Positions 50,177 to 59,473 of a DNA stretch of 64,000 bases are shown here, one piece after another. Position 1 is the stretch's first letter, and every line of letters begins with the position of its first letter. The translations under genes were made by a program, and so were the position numbers. Source of the DNA: CAYPXJ01 sp964414595 (GTDB taxonomy: Bacteria > Pseudomonadota > Alphaproteobacteria > Rickettsiales > CAIJLX01); NCBI GenBank assembly GCA_964414595.1, contig CAYPXJ010000002.1, forward strand, positions 28,257 to 92,256, read 5' to 3'. The notes beneath the pieces are model-generated. The model had not been told where the DNA came from, did no database searches, and was given only the letters and a program-made list of their open reading frames with translations.

Positions 50177-51478
50177 TTAAGCCGGAACTTTTTCCCTGGC
50201 TTGATTCTTCTTAGTCTTTTTGTTTTTAGGCTCCGGTTTTTTGCGTGTGGTATTGACCAAGGAGGTATCGATCATATCTTTCAGGTGCGCCGCGTAGTGT
50301 TTTTCAATCATTTCGACGCTGGTACGGCAGTTCTTCGCCACCTGATAAATATCCGCGCCTTCCAAAAGCCGGAAACATATATAGCTGTGGCGCAGACTAT
50401 AGGCTGTGCGGGCTTTGCCATTTCGATCCAGCTTTATATTCTTCTCCGTGAGAATCCGGTTAAACATTTTTTTGTACTCACTCGGAAAGAGCCGGTCTGT
50501 CGGTTGCGTCGGCCGCGTCTGGATTATTTCTATTTCTTTGCCCTCAGCATCTTCCGAGATGACGTGTACCGGGCGCTGCCGATCACGCAGTCGCTCGAAC
50601 GGACGCACCGCGCCGGGCATACTCTTGCAATAGCCGACACCCCTCTTTCCGCGTACTCCGATTTCGAGAATCTTCTCACCGGAATATTCATCATCGACAA
50701 TTTCTACATCGCGGAACTCGACATACTTCACTTCATCAGGACGCAGCCCCGTATTCGCCATGAGAAGCACAAAGTCGTGTAGCTGTTCGGCATACCACTT
50801 ATGGCCTTTGCTCTTCGGATTCTTCGCGTTGTCACGGGTCGCCTGATAGAGTTGCTCGTATTCCTTCGGTGTGAACCAAGGCCGGTGTTCTACCTTGCTT
50901 TGACGCCGGTAAGGATCGGACAGATCAGGAAGTACCTCCAGCCATCCGCGCCGCATCGATGTTTTCAGCACCATATTCATAGTGACCATTTCGTTATGGA
51001 GCGTTTTGCGGGCGGGTGGCTTCCAGGGTTTCGGTTCCTTATCCGTGGGCGGCAAAGGAACCGACTCATCGGGCTTCGGCTCCGTCATCCGATGCACACG
51101 GTATTCCTGCCACAGGCCCGAAGTGACCTGGTTCACGCTTTTGTCACCGAAGAACGGCATAAGATGCAGGCGGATGCGGTCTTTGTGACCCTGAATCCAT
51201 TTCTGGCTACGGTGGCCGCGGTTGATGGCTTCATATTCTTCTTCAAACGCCGCCGCCGCTTCCGTAAAGGGTTTGCCTTTATGTAATTCGCCTGCCCGTT
51301 TCTTACCGCACAGTTCGAGATACCAGTCTTCTGCCACGTCCTTTGCGCGGGCAAGACTAGTCTCCTTCGTGCTCTTACGAAATTCCTGATTATTGAACGA
51401 AGTGGAGCAATGCCATTTGCCGCCGTCTCTGCGCCGGTAAAGGCTGACTTTATTCCCTAAAATTCGATGCCTTTCCAT
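50177..51478 (-). CDS. int: Tyrosine integrase of the ICE
   Basis: 433 residues. N-terminal arm-binding domain (1-60), core-binding domain (about 70-200), catalytic domain with Arg in 'MANTGLRPDEVKYV' (near 245), 'YSLRHSYICFRLL' (His-x-x-Arg region, near 367) and the nucleophile Tyr in 'EMIEKHYAAHL' (near 400). It reads away from the tRNA. A GAGGAGG site precedes the ATG, and the TTGTGCGA repeats (51491-51519) lie immediately upstream, so binding of Int there could repress its own synthesis. Confidence 0.95.
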   Translation of the reverse strand: MERHRILGNKVSLYRRRDGGKWHCSTSFNNQEFRKSTKETSLARAKDVAEDWYLELCGKKRAGELHKGKPFTEAAAAFEEEYEAINRGHRSQKWIQGHKDRIRLHLMPFFGDKSVNQVTSGLWQEYRVHRMTEPKPDESVPLPPTDKEPKPWKPPARKTLHNEMVTMNMVLKTSMRRGWLEVLPDLSDPYRRQSKVEHRPWFTPKEYEQLYQATRDNAKNPKSKGHKWYAEQLHDFVLLMANTGLRPDEVKYVEFRDVEIVDDEYSGEKILEIGVRGKRGVGYCKSMPGAVRPFERLRDRQRPVHVISEDAEGKEIEIIQTRPTQPTDRLFPSEYKKMFNRILTEKNIKLDRNGKARTAYSLRHSYICFRLLEGADIYQVAKNCRTSVEMIEKHYAAHLKDMIDTSLVNTTRKKPEPKNKKTKKNQAREKVPA

Positions 51479-51490
51479 CCCCTCCTCCTC

Positions 51491-51519
51491 TTGTGCGATT
51501 TTGTGCGAGGTTTGTGCGA
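51491..51519 (+). repeat. Right integrase arm-type repeats
   Basis: Three direct copies of (TT)TTGTGCGA (51491-51498, 51499-51508, 51511-51519), the same word and orientation as the two copies at the left end. They lie between the int ribosome-binding site and attR. Confidence 0.8.
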
Positions 51520-51618
51520 GCTATTTTTTGTATATCACAGGGGGTTTTTCGAGAAAATAGGCAAGCGCCGATAGCGCGATAAAACGTTGTAAATCAAGGA
51601 GTTGTTGTTTGGTTGACT

Positions 51619-51695
<77 letters not shown>

Positions 51696-51833
51696 TCACC
51701 GTATCAAACCGGTTATTGATGTAAGCTTGGACCATCTAGGGCCGGTTTGCCACTAAGAGTGCGGAGATTTAGTCTGGAAAGCCCTAAGAATCAAGTGTAA
51801 TTTAGTTTTTATTACATAAGGTTTGGGGTTTTA

Positions 51834-53024
51834 GTGTCTTACAGTCGGCAAGAAGTCGAATCAAAGCTATTAAAGCTTTTTCCGCATTCAATTATTCCTT
51901 TGGATTCTAACGCCATTGAAAGCATTAATCGCCGAAAAAACAATAATTACGGTTTTAGTTATTTAGGGCTTCGTTCAAGCTGCCGGCCGGAAGACCCTAG
52001 CATGCCTAGCAAAGCATTTCCTCAAGGCATGCTTTATCATGATAATCATATTACTTTTGGCATCCGTATTGCAGCTTACCAACCTAAGCCAGGCTTTACG
52101 GCTCTTGTGGTTATAGCTCCCCAGGCAGAAGCCGATTTTCTTACCGAAGAACTTGGCCGATTCGGCCAGAAAGTAGAAGAAGCCCTTCCTGGATTGTTGT
52201 TATTTGTGCGTCACCTTAATCTGGAAGATAGGAAAGCGTTGAACGTTAAAACAAATCTGGATGCGATTATAAAACCTGAAAATATCCAATGGCTTGAAAT
52301 GGATTTTACGCCATGGCAACAACGTTTATTGCAAGGCTACCGTATGCCTTCTTTTATTGTTTCCGACGATCAAGAATTCGGCCATCGCCTGCTGGATGCT
52401 ACTCAAGTTTCCACCGAATTTCAGGGCAATATTACAACGCGTACCTCAAAGCGTAAAAAGCGCATTGCCACTTTCTTTGATAAAAACCAAATAACCCTTG
52501 ATTGGCACGATCTGTCACCTACGAACCTAAAGTCTGCAGGTGCGTTGGTTGGCGATTATTTTCAGGATGATATTAGTCAATCTTTCTACCGAAATGTCAT
52601 GCTTGAGAATGAGGGGGAACGTAGGCATGCGCGCGCTTTCTGCAAGCTCGCAACCTTACAGCATAAGCCCTCGGGCAAAAACTTGCCTATCGGCTACTTT
52701 GCAAGTGAAGACATTTCGCAAAACGGAACCCGCTTTGCAATCTATTCCGGCTTTAGTCATCATAAACCAGAGTATGTTTCATCCATTGTAAATGACCCTC
52801 ATCATATGGAACAAACCCACCGTTTTATACTCTGGTCTTTTTTACAAGAATTGAGGCAGATGTTTCCGCAGATACGTCATATCGACTTCGGCGGTTCTGA
52901 AACGATGACTTTAGATAATTTTAAGAGAGATATTGGCTGCCAGCCACTAGACACGTTTTGGGCTTCCAGTCTTCGTACTGCGCGTCTGGCATCTAACGAG
53001 AAGGATTTATTGCCGGGATCTTAG
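51834..53024 (+). CDS. Unknown protein, GNAT/FemAB-like C-terminus
   Basis: 396 residues starting with GTG at 51834. The C-terminal third reads 'LPIGYFASEDISQNGTRFAIYSGF' and 'RHIDFGGSETMTLDNFKRDIGCQP'; the latter Gly-Gly-x-Glu...Phe-Lys-x-x-x-Gly pattern is like acyl/aminoacyl-tRNA-dependent GNAT transferases (DUF2156/FemAB type). The N-terminal part is unassigned. Lies just outside attR and ends 32 bp inside the convergent XRE gene. Confidence 0.55.
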   Translation: MSYSRQEVESKLLKLFPHSIIPLDSNAIESINRRKNNNYGFSYLGLRSSCRPEDPSMPSKAFPQGMLYHDNHITFGIRIAAYQPKPGFTALVVIAPQAEADFLTEELGRFGQKVEEALPGLLLFVRHLNLEDRKALNVKTNLDAIIKPENIQWLEMDFTPWQQRLLQGYRMPSFIVSDDQEFGHRLLDATQVSTEFQGNITTRTSKRKKRIATFFDKNQITLDWHDLSPTNLKSAGALVGDYFQDDISQSFYRNVMLENEGERRHARAFCKLATLQHKPSGKNLPIGYFASEDISQNGTRFAIYSGFSHHKPEYVSSIVNDPHHMEQTHRFILWSFLQELRQMFPQIRHIDFGGSETMTLDNFKRDIGCQPLDTFWASSLRTARLASNEKDLLPGS

Positions 53025-53646
53025 CTTGTGACCATACATGCTCAAACTGTTGCCGGTAACTTTTTGCGATATCATTATTTTCAACCAGAACAATCTTCGG
53101 TGTTTTATTTCGCATAATATTAATCGCGTATTTATTTGCGTAAACACAGTAAGGCACTTGTTCAAATAGCTCCCGAGATATCCAGCGGTAATGCGAAACC
53201 GGTTCAACAAAATAAGTATCCCCGTCCTGAATAAGAATGCGGCTTGTAATGTTATGCTTTTTAAATTTCTCCATCATTTGACGAAAGAATTTATCACCCG
53301 CGAGTTCGTCAATTCGTCTTTCGTCAACGCCGAAAAATAGCCTCTCGCCACCCGTCTTTTTGAGTGTTTCAAATTGATCTTCCCACAAGCGGAAAAGCGC
53401 ATTTCTGCCCTCAAATACTTCTACTTTAAGAATTTCACCCCGTAACCTTACGCCGGTTCCTTCTGTGAATTCCACACCACCCTCTTCAAGGGCCACCTGT
53501 AGCGATTGAATAGTATCTATTCTGGGCATGGAAGTGCCCCGCTCAATATTGGCCAAGGCGGGCTTGGAAAGACCGGCAGCTTTGGCTAAATCTTCTTGGC
53601 TCCAGTTTAAGAGGGCTCTAGCAGCCCGAATTTGCTCGATTGCGAC
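52993..53646 (-). CDS. XRE-family regulator with C-terminal sensor-like domain
   Basis: 217 residues from ATG 53646 (GGGAGG site). HTH 'QIRAARALLNWSQEDLAKAAGLSKPALANIERG' (parts) at 4-40. The remaining 150 residues contain 'ALFRLWEDQFETLKKTGGERLFFGVDERRID' and 'SRILIQDGDTYFVEPVSHYRWISRELFEQVPYCVYANKYAI' (parts), similar to phospholipase-D-like or ligand-binding tails of BldD/TrmB-type regulators; catalytic HxK is not seen. Divergent from a 54-residue gene with symmetric promoters. Confidence 0.8.
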   Translation of the reverse strand, partial: VAIEQIRAARALLNWSQEDLAKAAGLSKPALANIERGTSMPRIDTIQSLQVALEEGGVEFTEGTGVRLRGEILKVEVFEGRNALFRLWEDQFETLKKTGGERLFFGVDERRIDELAGDKFFRQMMEKFKKHNITSRILIQDGDTYFVEPVSHYRWISRELFEQVPYCVYANKYAINIMRNKTPKIVLVENNDIAKSYRQQFEHVWSQAKIPAINPSR

Positions 53647-53691
53647 CATTTTTACCTCCCTAAGAGTCATTTTGTAATAAAACTTTAATAT

Positions 53692-53740
53692 AGTCAACTA
53701 TACTATTAGTATTGACTTTAACTGAAAATTAAGCTAAATT
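53692..53740. promoter_or_regulatory. Divergent promoters with symmetric -35 boxes
   Basis: AGTCAA (53692-53697) and TTGACT (53712-53717) form an inverted repeat. To the right, TTGACT is followed after 17 bp by TAAATT (53735-53740), a good promoter for the 54-residue gene. To the left, TTGACT on the minus strand points at the XRE gene. The dyad itself is a plausible operator for the XRE protein. Confidence 0.6.
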
Positions 53741-53769
53741 AGACTAATCGGAAACAAGGAGAGATGACG

Positions 53770-53934
53770 ATGAAAAAGACCAGTTCAGTACAGAAAAAAA
53801 TCAAGGAAATGCAGGGCCGTATTCGAGCTAGCAAAGAACGTGCAAAAGCACTTTGGGTTATCTGTGTTGCTTATCGTAAAGCAGATGAAGTTATGGCGAA
53901 TCTGATTATTCGCCAGCTTAGTACCGTGAACTAA
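53770..53934 (+). CDS. Small basic helical protein, unknown
   Basis: 54 residues, ATG 53770 with AAGGAG eight bases before; the ATG at 53764 is too close to that site. It reads 'MKKTSSVQKKIKEMQGRIRAS...' and ends '...NLIIRQLSTVN', a Lys/Arg-rich amphipathic helix followed by a more hydrophobic one. It is divergent from an XRE regulator with a matched promoter, so it may be the gene that regulator controls. No family recognised. Confidence 0.65.
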   Translation: MKKTSSVQKKIKEMQGRIRASKERAKALWVICVAYRKADEVMANLIIRQLSTVN

Positions 53935-53937
53935 GCG

Positions 53938-55014
53938 TTAATGCGTTTGCAGAATTTCGTCCACCGATACCTGATTACGTCCGGTGTGTTTAGCGATGTA
54001 TAAACGCGTATCCGCCATTTTATAAATTTCAGTCGCATCCAATTCATCGTGCACTGTTGCCGTGGCGGCGCCAATCGAAACCGTTACACCAACAGGCGTT
54101 TTATCCGCACCCACCATCATGAGCGCCTTCGCGATAGAAAGACGAATTCGTTCGGCGACCCAATAGGCCCCCTCAATCGGGGTGTCCGGTAAGAACACCC
54201 CGAATTCCTCTCCCCCTATACGCGCGGCCAGGTCGGTCTCACGTAACTGTTTTCGGATGATATCGGCCACCTGCATAATCACGGCGTCTCCAATATCATG
54301 CCCAAATTGCTCATTAATACGTCGGAAGTGATCAATATCGATCACAAGAATAGACACCTCGCTCTGATTGCGGCGAATGCGTTTCATTTCATGGTCGAGG
54401 CGATAAAAAAATTCGCGGCGATTCGCCAGATCCGTCAACGCGTCGATATTGGTGAGCTTCTCCAGCTCTTCCTTAATTTCACTTTCTACCTGAACACGCT
54501 CAGTAATGTCACGCAGCGAACCAATCGAGCCAATAATTTTGCCACGATCGTCAAACCACGGATACGAAATATCGGAAACCCAAATTTTGCGACCGTCTTT
54601 CGTGCGCACTAAATAATCGGCCTGCCATTTATTCACATCGCCTTCTTTGCGTTGGCGTTCGAGATCGTCATACGATTCCACCGCCTTCATGCCGTTGGTG
54701 ACAATACGCGTTTCCAAAATCAATTCGCGGAAATTTAATTTTTTCATTTCCTGCGGTGAGAATCCGAGCAAACGCGTGATCGAAGGGCTCACATAATCGT
54801 AATGCATCGTTTCGTAATGCAGACGATAGATCGTATCCGCGGAATAGGAAGTGAGCAGATCAAGTTCAGATTGTAGTGCAGAAATTTTTGTGGAGTGGCG
54901 GCTAAATGGAAAGAGAGAACGTAGATTGAATCTTTTTTGCTGGCTCGGCTTCTCGGTGGTGCCGATGATTTTTTTTACTAATAACGCGTGTGCCGGATGT
55001 TTGAATTTTGCCAT
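53938..55014 (-). CDS. PAS-GGDEF diguanylate cyclase
   Basis: 358 residues. PAS domain about 60-180 ('SADTIYRLHYETMHYDYVSPSITRLLGFSP', parts; 'GSLRDITERVQVESEI' at the PAC end). GGDEF domain 190-355 with 'DIDHFRRINEQFGHDIGD' and the active-site 'RIGGEEFGVFLP'. RETD five residues before GGEEF is an intact inhibitory I-site. It makes cyclic di-GMP and is soluble. The convergent small gene ends 3 bp away. Confidence 0.93.
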   Translation of the reverse strand: MAKFKHPAHALLVKKIIGTTEKPSQQKRFNLRSLFPFSRHSTKISALQSELDLLTSYSADTIYRLHYETMHYDYVSPSITRLLGFSPQEMKKLNFRELILETRIVTNGMKAVESYDDLERQRKEGDVNKWQADYLVRTKDGRKIWVSDISYPWFDDRGKIIGSIGSLRDITERVQVESEIKEELEKLTNIDALTDLANRREFFYRLDHEMKRIRRNQSEVSILVIDIDHFRRINEQFGHDIGDAVIMQVADIIRKQLRETDLAARIGGEEFGVFLPDTPIEGAYWVAERIRLSIAKALMMVGADKTPVGVTVSIGAATATVHDELDATEIYKMADTRLYIAKHTGRNQVSVDEILQTH

Positions 55015-55126
55015 TGCGTCAAACTACCTGTTTATTTTTTGATGGCAAGTAAAAACTACAACATCTTGTTGGCTACCTGCCTGACTCTTACTATATAATG
55101 AAATTCACCTAGGCTCAAGCGGAAGC

Positions 55127-56818
55127 TTAAACAGCGCGCTGCTCTTCAACATTGCCATCTGCTTTTACTGTAAAGCGCTGCTTTTTTTGCGCTGTGTCTC
55201 TGAGATCTTTTAATGCACCTTCGTCGCCTAATTGACGTACTAATTGCTTCATGGTGAGGGTTGTTACCAATCCCAACAATTCATTATTACCACCCGGTTG
55301 CTTTTGTGCTTGTGTTTCTGCTAAACGCATTCTTGCTTCATCTGATCTGGCTTTTGCTTCCGCAATTTGTGCTTCAGCAGCGCGCTCTGCTTGCTTCGCT
55401 TCAATATCTAATTTTCTTCGTTGCATCTCACGTGCAAATTCTCTCTCTTCCTTATCGCCGCCACCTTTAATTTTCTCAAGGTCATGCTCAAGCTGTGCAA
55501 GTTCTCTTTCTTGCTGACCGCGGCGCAGACGTTCTGCAACGGTTTCCGCCGGCTTTCCGTCTTCATCTAGTTTCGCTTTAGAATCCATGCGGTATTTTTC
55601 CTGCGCATCCGTAGGATCCATTCCATCTACGACTACGGCCCTTTTGATTTGTGCCAATTTCCATTTATTAACTACTTCGGGATCGGTCGGATCATTTACA
55701 TAGGCAGCATACGCAGCCGCTAACTCTGCCTCGACTTTTTTATGGTTTTTTTCTGTAGAAGGATCTTTCTTTTTCGCATGCAATTCCGCTTCTTTGATGA
55801 CGCGCGCAAAATAACCTGTGACGGGCTTACTGCCCTCTTCAGCTAATCTTGCCATGGAGTCTTTACCCACTGTATTGAAAGCCTTGGTAGCCACTATATC
55901 AAACCGCTCCATTTCAAATTTATCGTGAGCAACAAATGCGGCCTTCATTGAATTTGATATTTCTGCGCCGTGTTCGCCGCGCAGCATTTCATTCATATGC
56001 AGCACGAAATTATATTTGAATTTTTCTACATAGCGGTCTTCTTTGGTTTTATCGCTAAGCGTAATTCTAGATGCCGCATCATTTGCCATTTCCAACAATA
56101 CTTGCTTATGCACTTCAGGAACTAGTTTTTGGTGGAGAGTTTTCATCTCCTTTTCTAATTGCGTCTTAGTAAGACTATGAAGACCTTTTATATCGGTTGA
56201 TTTGAACGGATAACGCTCAGCTAATTTCCCGCCTAAGCGATATCCCAAAATGCTGCCAGCAACAACGGTAGCAAGTGTGGCTCCCGTCATTATAGTGGAT
56301 GATAAAGCAGTTGCACCCGCCGCAACGCCAAGAGCGCCCGCGCCTAAACCTAATGCACCGGCAACAAGCGGTAAACCTATCGTGGTTGCGACCGCTACCG
56401 TCACTGCTACGCCCGCCCATTTCCCAAATCGGACCGTACGCTCTTTATAAAGTGCATTCTTTTCTGCAAGAGCGTTCTCATAGCCAGACTCAGCTACTTT
56501 ATTTTTATAATCATTGTCGCGGTCGAGAATTGCCTGCTCAATTTTCTGCGCGTAAATTTCTTTGAACTTTGCACTATAGGTGTTGGCGTATTCTTCCCGG
56601 CCCTCTTTCAATTCCGGAAAAGTATGCACATCGGAATATTTACGGACTTCATCCTCCTTCATGCGCTTCTGCATTTCTGCTAGGCTCGCCTCTGCGTTTT
56701 CAGCGCGGGCTTTTTCTGCGGCAAGCTCGGCTTCCGCTTTTTTTGTATCCGGCGATACTTCTTCTGGTGTCGGCGTGGTACTTACCACTTCATCCGTTTT
56801 TTTTGTTTCTTCAGCCAT
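55127..56818 (-). CDS. Coiled-coil membrane protein with glycine-zipper helices, unknown
   Basis: 563 residues. A Glu/Lys/Ala-rich N-terminal coiled coil (1-70) and a helical region, then two long hydrophobic Gly/Ala-rich helices near 130-200 ('AVTVAVATTIGLPLVAGALG', 'AGATALSSTIMTGATLATVV') and a large helical, charged C-terminal part with another coiled coil near 440-500. No enzymatic motif. Gly-zipper hairpins followed by coiled coils can form pores or membrane tethers, but no family is recognised. It stands between htpG and the diguanylate cyclase gene. Confidence 0.65.
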   Translation of the reverse strand: MAEETKKTDEVVSTTPTPEEVSPDTKKAEAELAAEKARAENAEASLAEMQKRMKEDEVRKYSDVHTFPELKEGREEYANTYSAKFKEIYAQKIEQAILDRDNDYKNKVAESGYENALAEKNALYKERTVRFGKWAGVAVTVAVATTIGLPLVAGALGLGAGALGVAAGATALSSTIMTGATLATVVAGSILGYRLGGKLAERYPFKSTDIKGLHSLTKTQLEKEMKTLHQKLVPEVHKQVLLEMANDAASRITLSDKTKEDRYVEKFKYNFVLHMNEMLRGEHGAEISNSMKAAFVAHDKFEMERFDIVATKAFNTVGKDSMARLAEEGSKPVTGYFARVIKEAELHAKKKDPSTEKNHKKVEAELAAAYAAYVNDPTDPEVVNKWKLAQIKRAVVVDGMDPTDAQEKYRMDSKAKLDEDGKPAETVAERLRRGQQERELAQLEHDLEKIKGGGDKEEREFAREMQRRKLDIEAKQAERAAEAQIAEAKARSDEARMRLAETQAQKQPGGNNELLGLVTTLTMKQLVRQLGDEGALKDLRDTAQKKQRFTVKADGNVEEQRAV

Positions 56819-56909
56819 AATTCATAACCCCTAATACAGAGTGCTTTCAGTATCACTCTACGTGCGGAATGTTACAAATTCATGACAGTTTGCTAAATTC
56901 TTGAAAAAC

Positions 56910-58778
56910 TTATAAATCGCGGGCGATAAGCGCGCTCAGACGGGAAGAAAATCCTTTTATATCAGCAGGTTGCTCACCCTCAAAAAGAGCCGCCTGTGCA
57001 TAGAGCAAGTGCACGATATCGGCTGTTTTGTCGTCTGTTTTTTCTTCTGTAATACGTTTTGCGAGAGACTTTATCACCCCATGCTCTGGGTTTATTTCGA
57101 GTATTTTTGCCGACTTTCCTTGTATCTGCATTTGCTCAGCTAAAAACCGCTCCATACGAAAATCCATGCCCTTCTCGTATGCGGCTAAGCATACGGGCGT
57201 GCTCGCCAATTTTGTGGTTATTCGTACATCTGCGACTTGTTCACCAAGAATCTGCTTTATATAATTCACCAAACCATCGAGATTTTCAGACTGGGCTGTT
57301 TTTTCTGTTGGATTGGAAGAAATTTTAGAAAGATCAATGCCCGATCGGGTGATGGATTTTAGATTCTTTTCTTTATATTCTGGGAAAACAACCGTCCAAA
57401 AATCATCCACATGGTCAGACAGCAGCAATACTTCGACGCCACGTGTCGTAAACCCTTCCAGAAGCGGATGCTTACGAAGCTCTTCTAGGGAATCACCTGT
57501 AAGGTAGTATATATCTTCCTGTTCCTTGGGCATACGAGCGATATAGGTATCGAGGCTAGTAAGCTCTTCGCCGTGCGTAGAATGAAAACGGCAAATTTCA
57601 ATAATAGCTTCTTTGTCTTCAAGCGTATCGCAAAGACCCTCTTTTACTGCGCCACCAAATTCCTGCCAGAATATTTCATATGATTTTGGATCGTTTTCTG
57701 CCTTCTTTTTGAGTTCTGTAAGAACACGCTTTGTAACGGCTTTACGAATCTTCGTAAGAATGGGATTATGCTGAAGAGTTTCTCTACTGATGTTGAGGGG
57801 CAAATCTTCAGAATCCACAACGCCTCGCAGAAAACGAAGCCATTGCGGCACAATATCAATATCTTTATCTGTAATGAACACCCGCTTCACATAGAGTTTA
57901 ACTCGTCGGGCACGCTCAGGATGATATAAATCAAAAGGCCGTTTCTGGGGTATAAAAAGCAGATTGGTAAACTCCAGTGTACCTTCGTTTTTATTATGCA
58001 AGGTGAGCCACGGTTCACCTGGCATATGAGCCACATGTGTAAAAAATTCTTTGTATTGCTGTTCGCTTACTTCCGATTTGCTCTTCAACCAAAGTGCAGC
58101 CCCTTGATTGACCTCCTCTGTTGACTCCCCATCGGAAAGAGAAATGGGAAACGCCACATGATCAGAATACGTTTTTATGATGTGCTTTAATCGATGTTTA
58201 TCAAGATATTCTTTTGCATCTTCACGTATGTGCAAAACGATCTGGGTGCCACGCTGTGCTGCCTGCATATCCGAGATTACATAGGTTCCCTGGCCATCCG
58301 ATTCCCATAAATGAGCCTTGTTTTCACCCGCGCGACGTGAAATTACCTGCACACGGTCCGCTACCATAAAGCTTGCATAAAAACCCACGCCAAATTGTCC
58401 GATAAGCTGGGTATCTTTCTTTGCGTCGCCTGAAAGCGTTTTTAAAAATTCTTGCGTACCTGAGCGTGCAATCGTGCCTAAATTACTTGCAAGCTCCTCT
58501 TTACTCATTCCAATCCCATTATCACTTAAGGTGATGGTGGAAGCTTTTGGATCAAAACGAATATGTATAGCAAGTTTTTGATCTCCCTCCATAAGTGAAG
58601 CATCTGTAAGCGCTTGATAACGAAGTTTATCGCAAGCGTCTGACGCATTTGAGATAAGTTCACGCAGAAAAATATCTTTATTAGTATAAAGAGCATGAAT
58701 CATGAGCTGGAGAATTTTTCCCACCTCTGCGTCGAAATTCCGCGTCTCGCTTTTCTCTATTTTTGCCGTTTTTGTCAT
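56910..58778 (-). CDS. htpG: HtpG, HSP90-family chaperone
   Basis: 622 residues, the usual length. N-terminal GHKL ATPase: 'LRELISNASDACDKLRY', 'LSDNGIGMSKEEL', 'QLIGQFGVGFYASFMVADRV'. Middle domain with 'LPLNISRETLQHNPIL', and C-terminal dimerisation domain ending in 'SRLSALIARDL'. Cytosolic chaperone. No zinc or TPR-binding tail, as is normal in bacteria. 41 bp separate it from the O-methyltransferase gene upstream. Confidence 0.97.
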   Translation of the reverse strand: MTKTAKIEKSETRNFDAEVGKILQLMIHALYTNKDIFLRELISNASDACDKLRYQALTDASLMEGDQKLAIHIRFDPKASTITLSDNGIGMSKEELASNLGTIARSGTQEFLKTLSGDAKKDTQLIGQFGVGFYASFMVADRVQVISRRAGENKAHLWESDGQGTYVISDMQAAQRGTQIVLHIREDAKEYLDKHRLKHIIKTYSDHVAFPISLSDGESTEEVNQGAALWLKSKSEVSEQQYKEFFTHVAHMPGEPWLTLHNKNEGTLEFTNLLFIPQKRPFDLYHPERARRVKLYVKRVFITDKDIDIVPQWLRFLRGVVDSEDLPLNISRETLQHNPILTKIRKAVTKRVLTELKKKAENDPKSYEIFWQEFGGAVKEGLCDTLEDKEAIIEICRFHSTHGEELTSLDTYIARMPKEQEDIYYLTGDSLEELRKHPLLEGFTTRGVEVLLLSDHVDDFWTVVFPEYKEKNLKSITRSGIDLSKISSNPTEKTAQSENLDGLVNYIKQILGEQVADVRITTKLASTPVCLAAYEKGMDFRMERFLAEQMQIQGKSAKILEINPEHGVIKSLAKRITEEKTDDKTADIVHLLYAQAALFEGEQPADIKGFSSRLSALIARDL

Positions 58779-58819
58779 AGGGCTTATCTAGTTTATCCCT
58801 GGGAAATTTCAAGCGGTGC

Positions 58820-59473
58820 TTAGAATTTTTTTATCGCAATCGTCATACCTTCTGACGTTGGTATCAGTATCGATTGATATTTTGAGGAATCGGCCAGCCG
58901 CTGATTAAACTCTCGCATAGCCTGATGTTTGCTTGCTGATTGCTTTTTGGGTTCTTCGAGAAAAACTTCGCCGTGTAAAAAGGTGTTATCGCCTATGATT
59001 AGGCCACCTTTTCTTACATGTTTTTCGGCCCAATCAAGATAAAAAGGATAACCGGCTTTGTCCGCATCAATGAAAATGGCGTCCGCTACAATATCTAGAC
59101 TTAATAAAGTTTCGTGTGCATCACCTTCAATAAGCGTAATACGTTCAGCACAATCTGACTTGGCGAAAATGTTTCGCGCAAAACTTGCCATATTTGCATC
59201 TTTTTCCAGTGTAAATACCTGCCCCTTTTCTGGAAGGGCTCTTGCTATCCAGAGAGTAGAGTATCCACCGAGGGTACCAATCTCTACAACGCGTTTTGCC
59301 TGAATCAGAGAAAGTAGGGTAGCTAATAGCTTACCCTCGTCCGGGCCGATATGCATAAAACTTAAGCCCAACCGATCTAGTGCCGAGCAAATTTCTTTCA
59401 GCAGATCGTCTTCCGGCGCGAAAACATCCCGGATATATTGAAGCTCTGGAGTTATAGTAGGTTGACGAGCCAT
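58820..59473 (-). CDS. O-methyltransferase family 3 protein
   Basis: 217 residues from ATG 59473, which overlaps the stop of the upstream MoeB-like gene (TGATG). 'VVEIGTLGGYSTLWIARALPEKGQVFTLE' (parts) is the SAM motif, and 'DAIFIDADKAGYPFYLDWAEKHVRKGGLIIGDN' (parts) is the metal/catecholate-binding region of caffeoyl-CoA-type methyltransferases. The bacterial substrate is unknown. Confidence 0.9.
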   Translation of the reverse strand: MARQPTITPELQYIRDVFAPEDDLLKEICSALDRLGLSFMHIGPDEGKLLATLLSLIQAKRVVEIGTLGGYSTLWIARALPEKGQVFTLEKDANMASFARNIFAKSDCAERITLIEGDAHETLLSLDIVADAIFIDADKAGYPFYLDWAEKHVRKGGLIIGDNTFLHGEVFLEEPKKQSASKHQAMREFNQRLADSSKYQSILIPTSEGMTIAIKKF

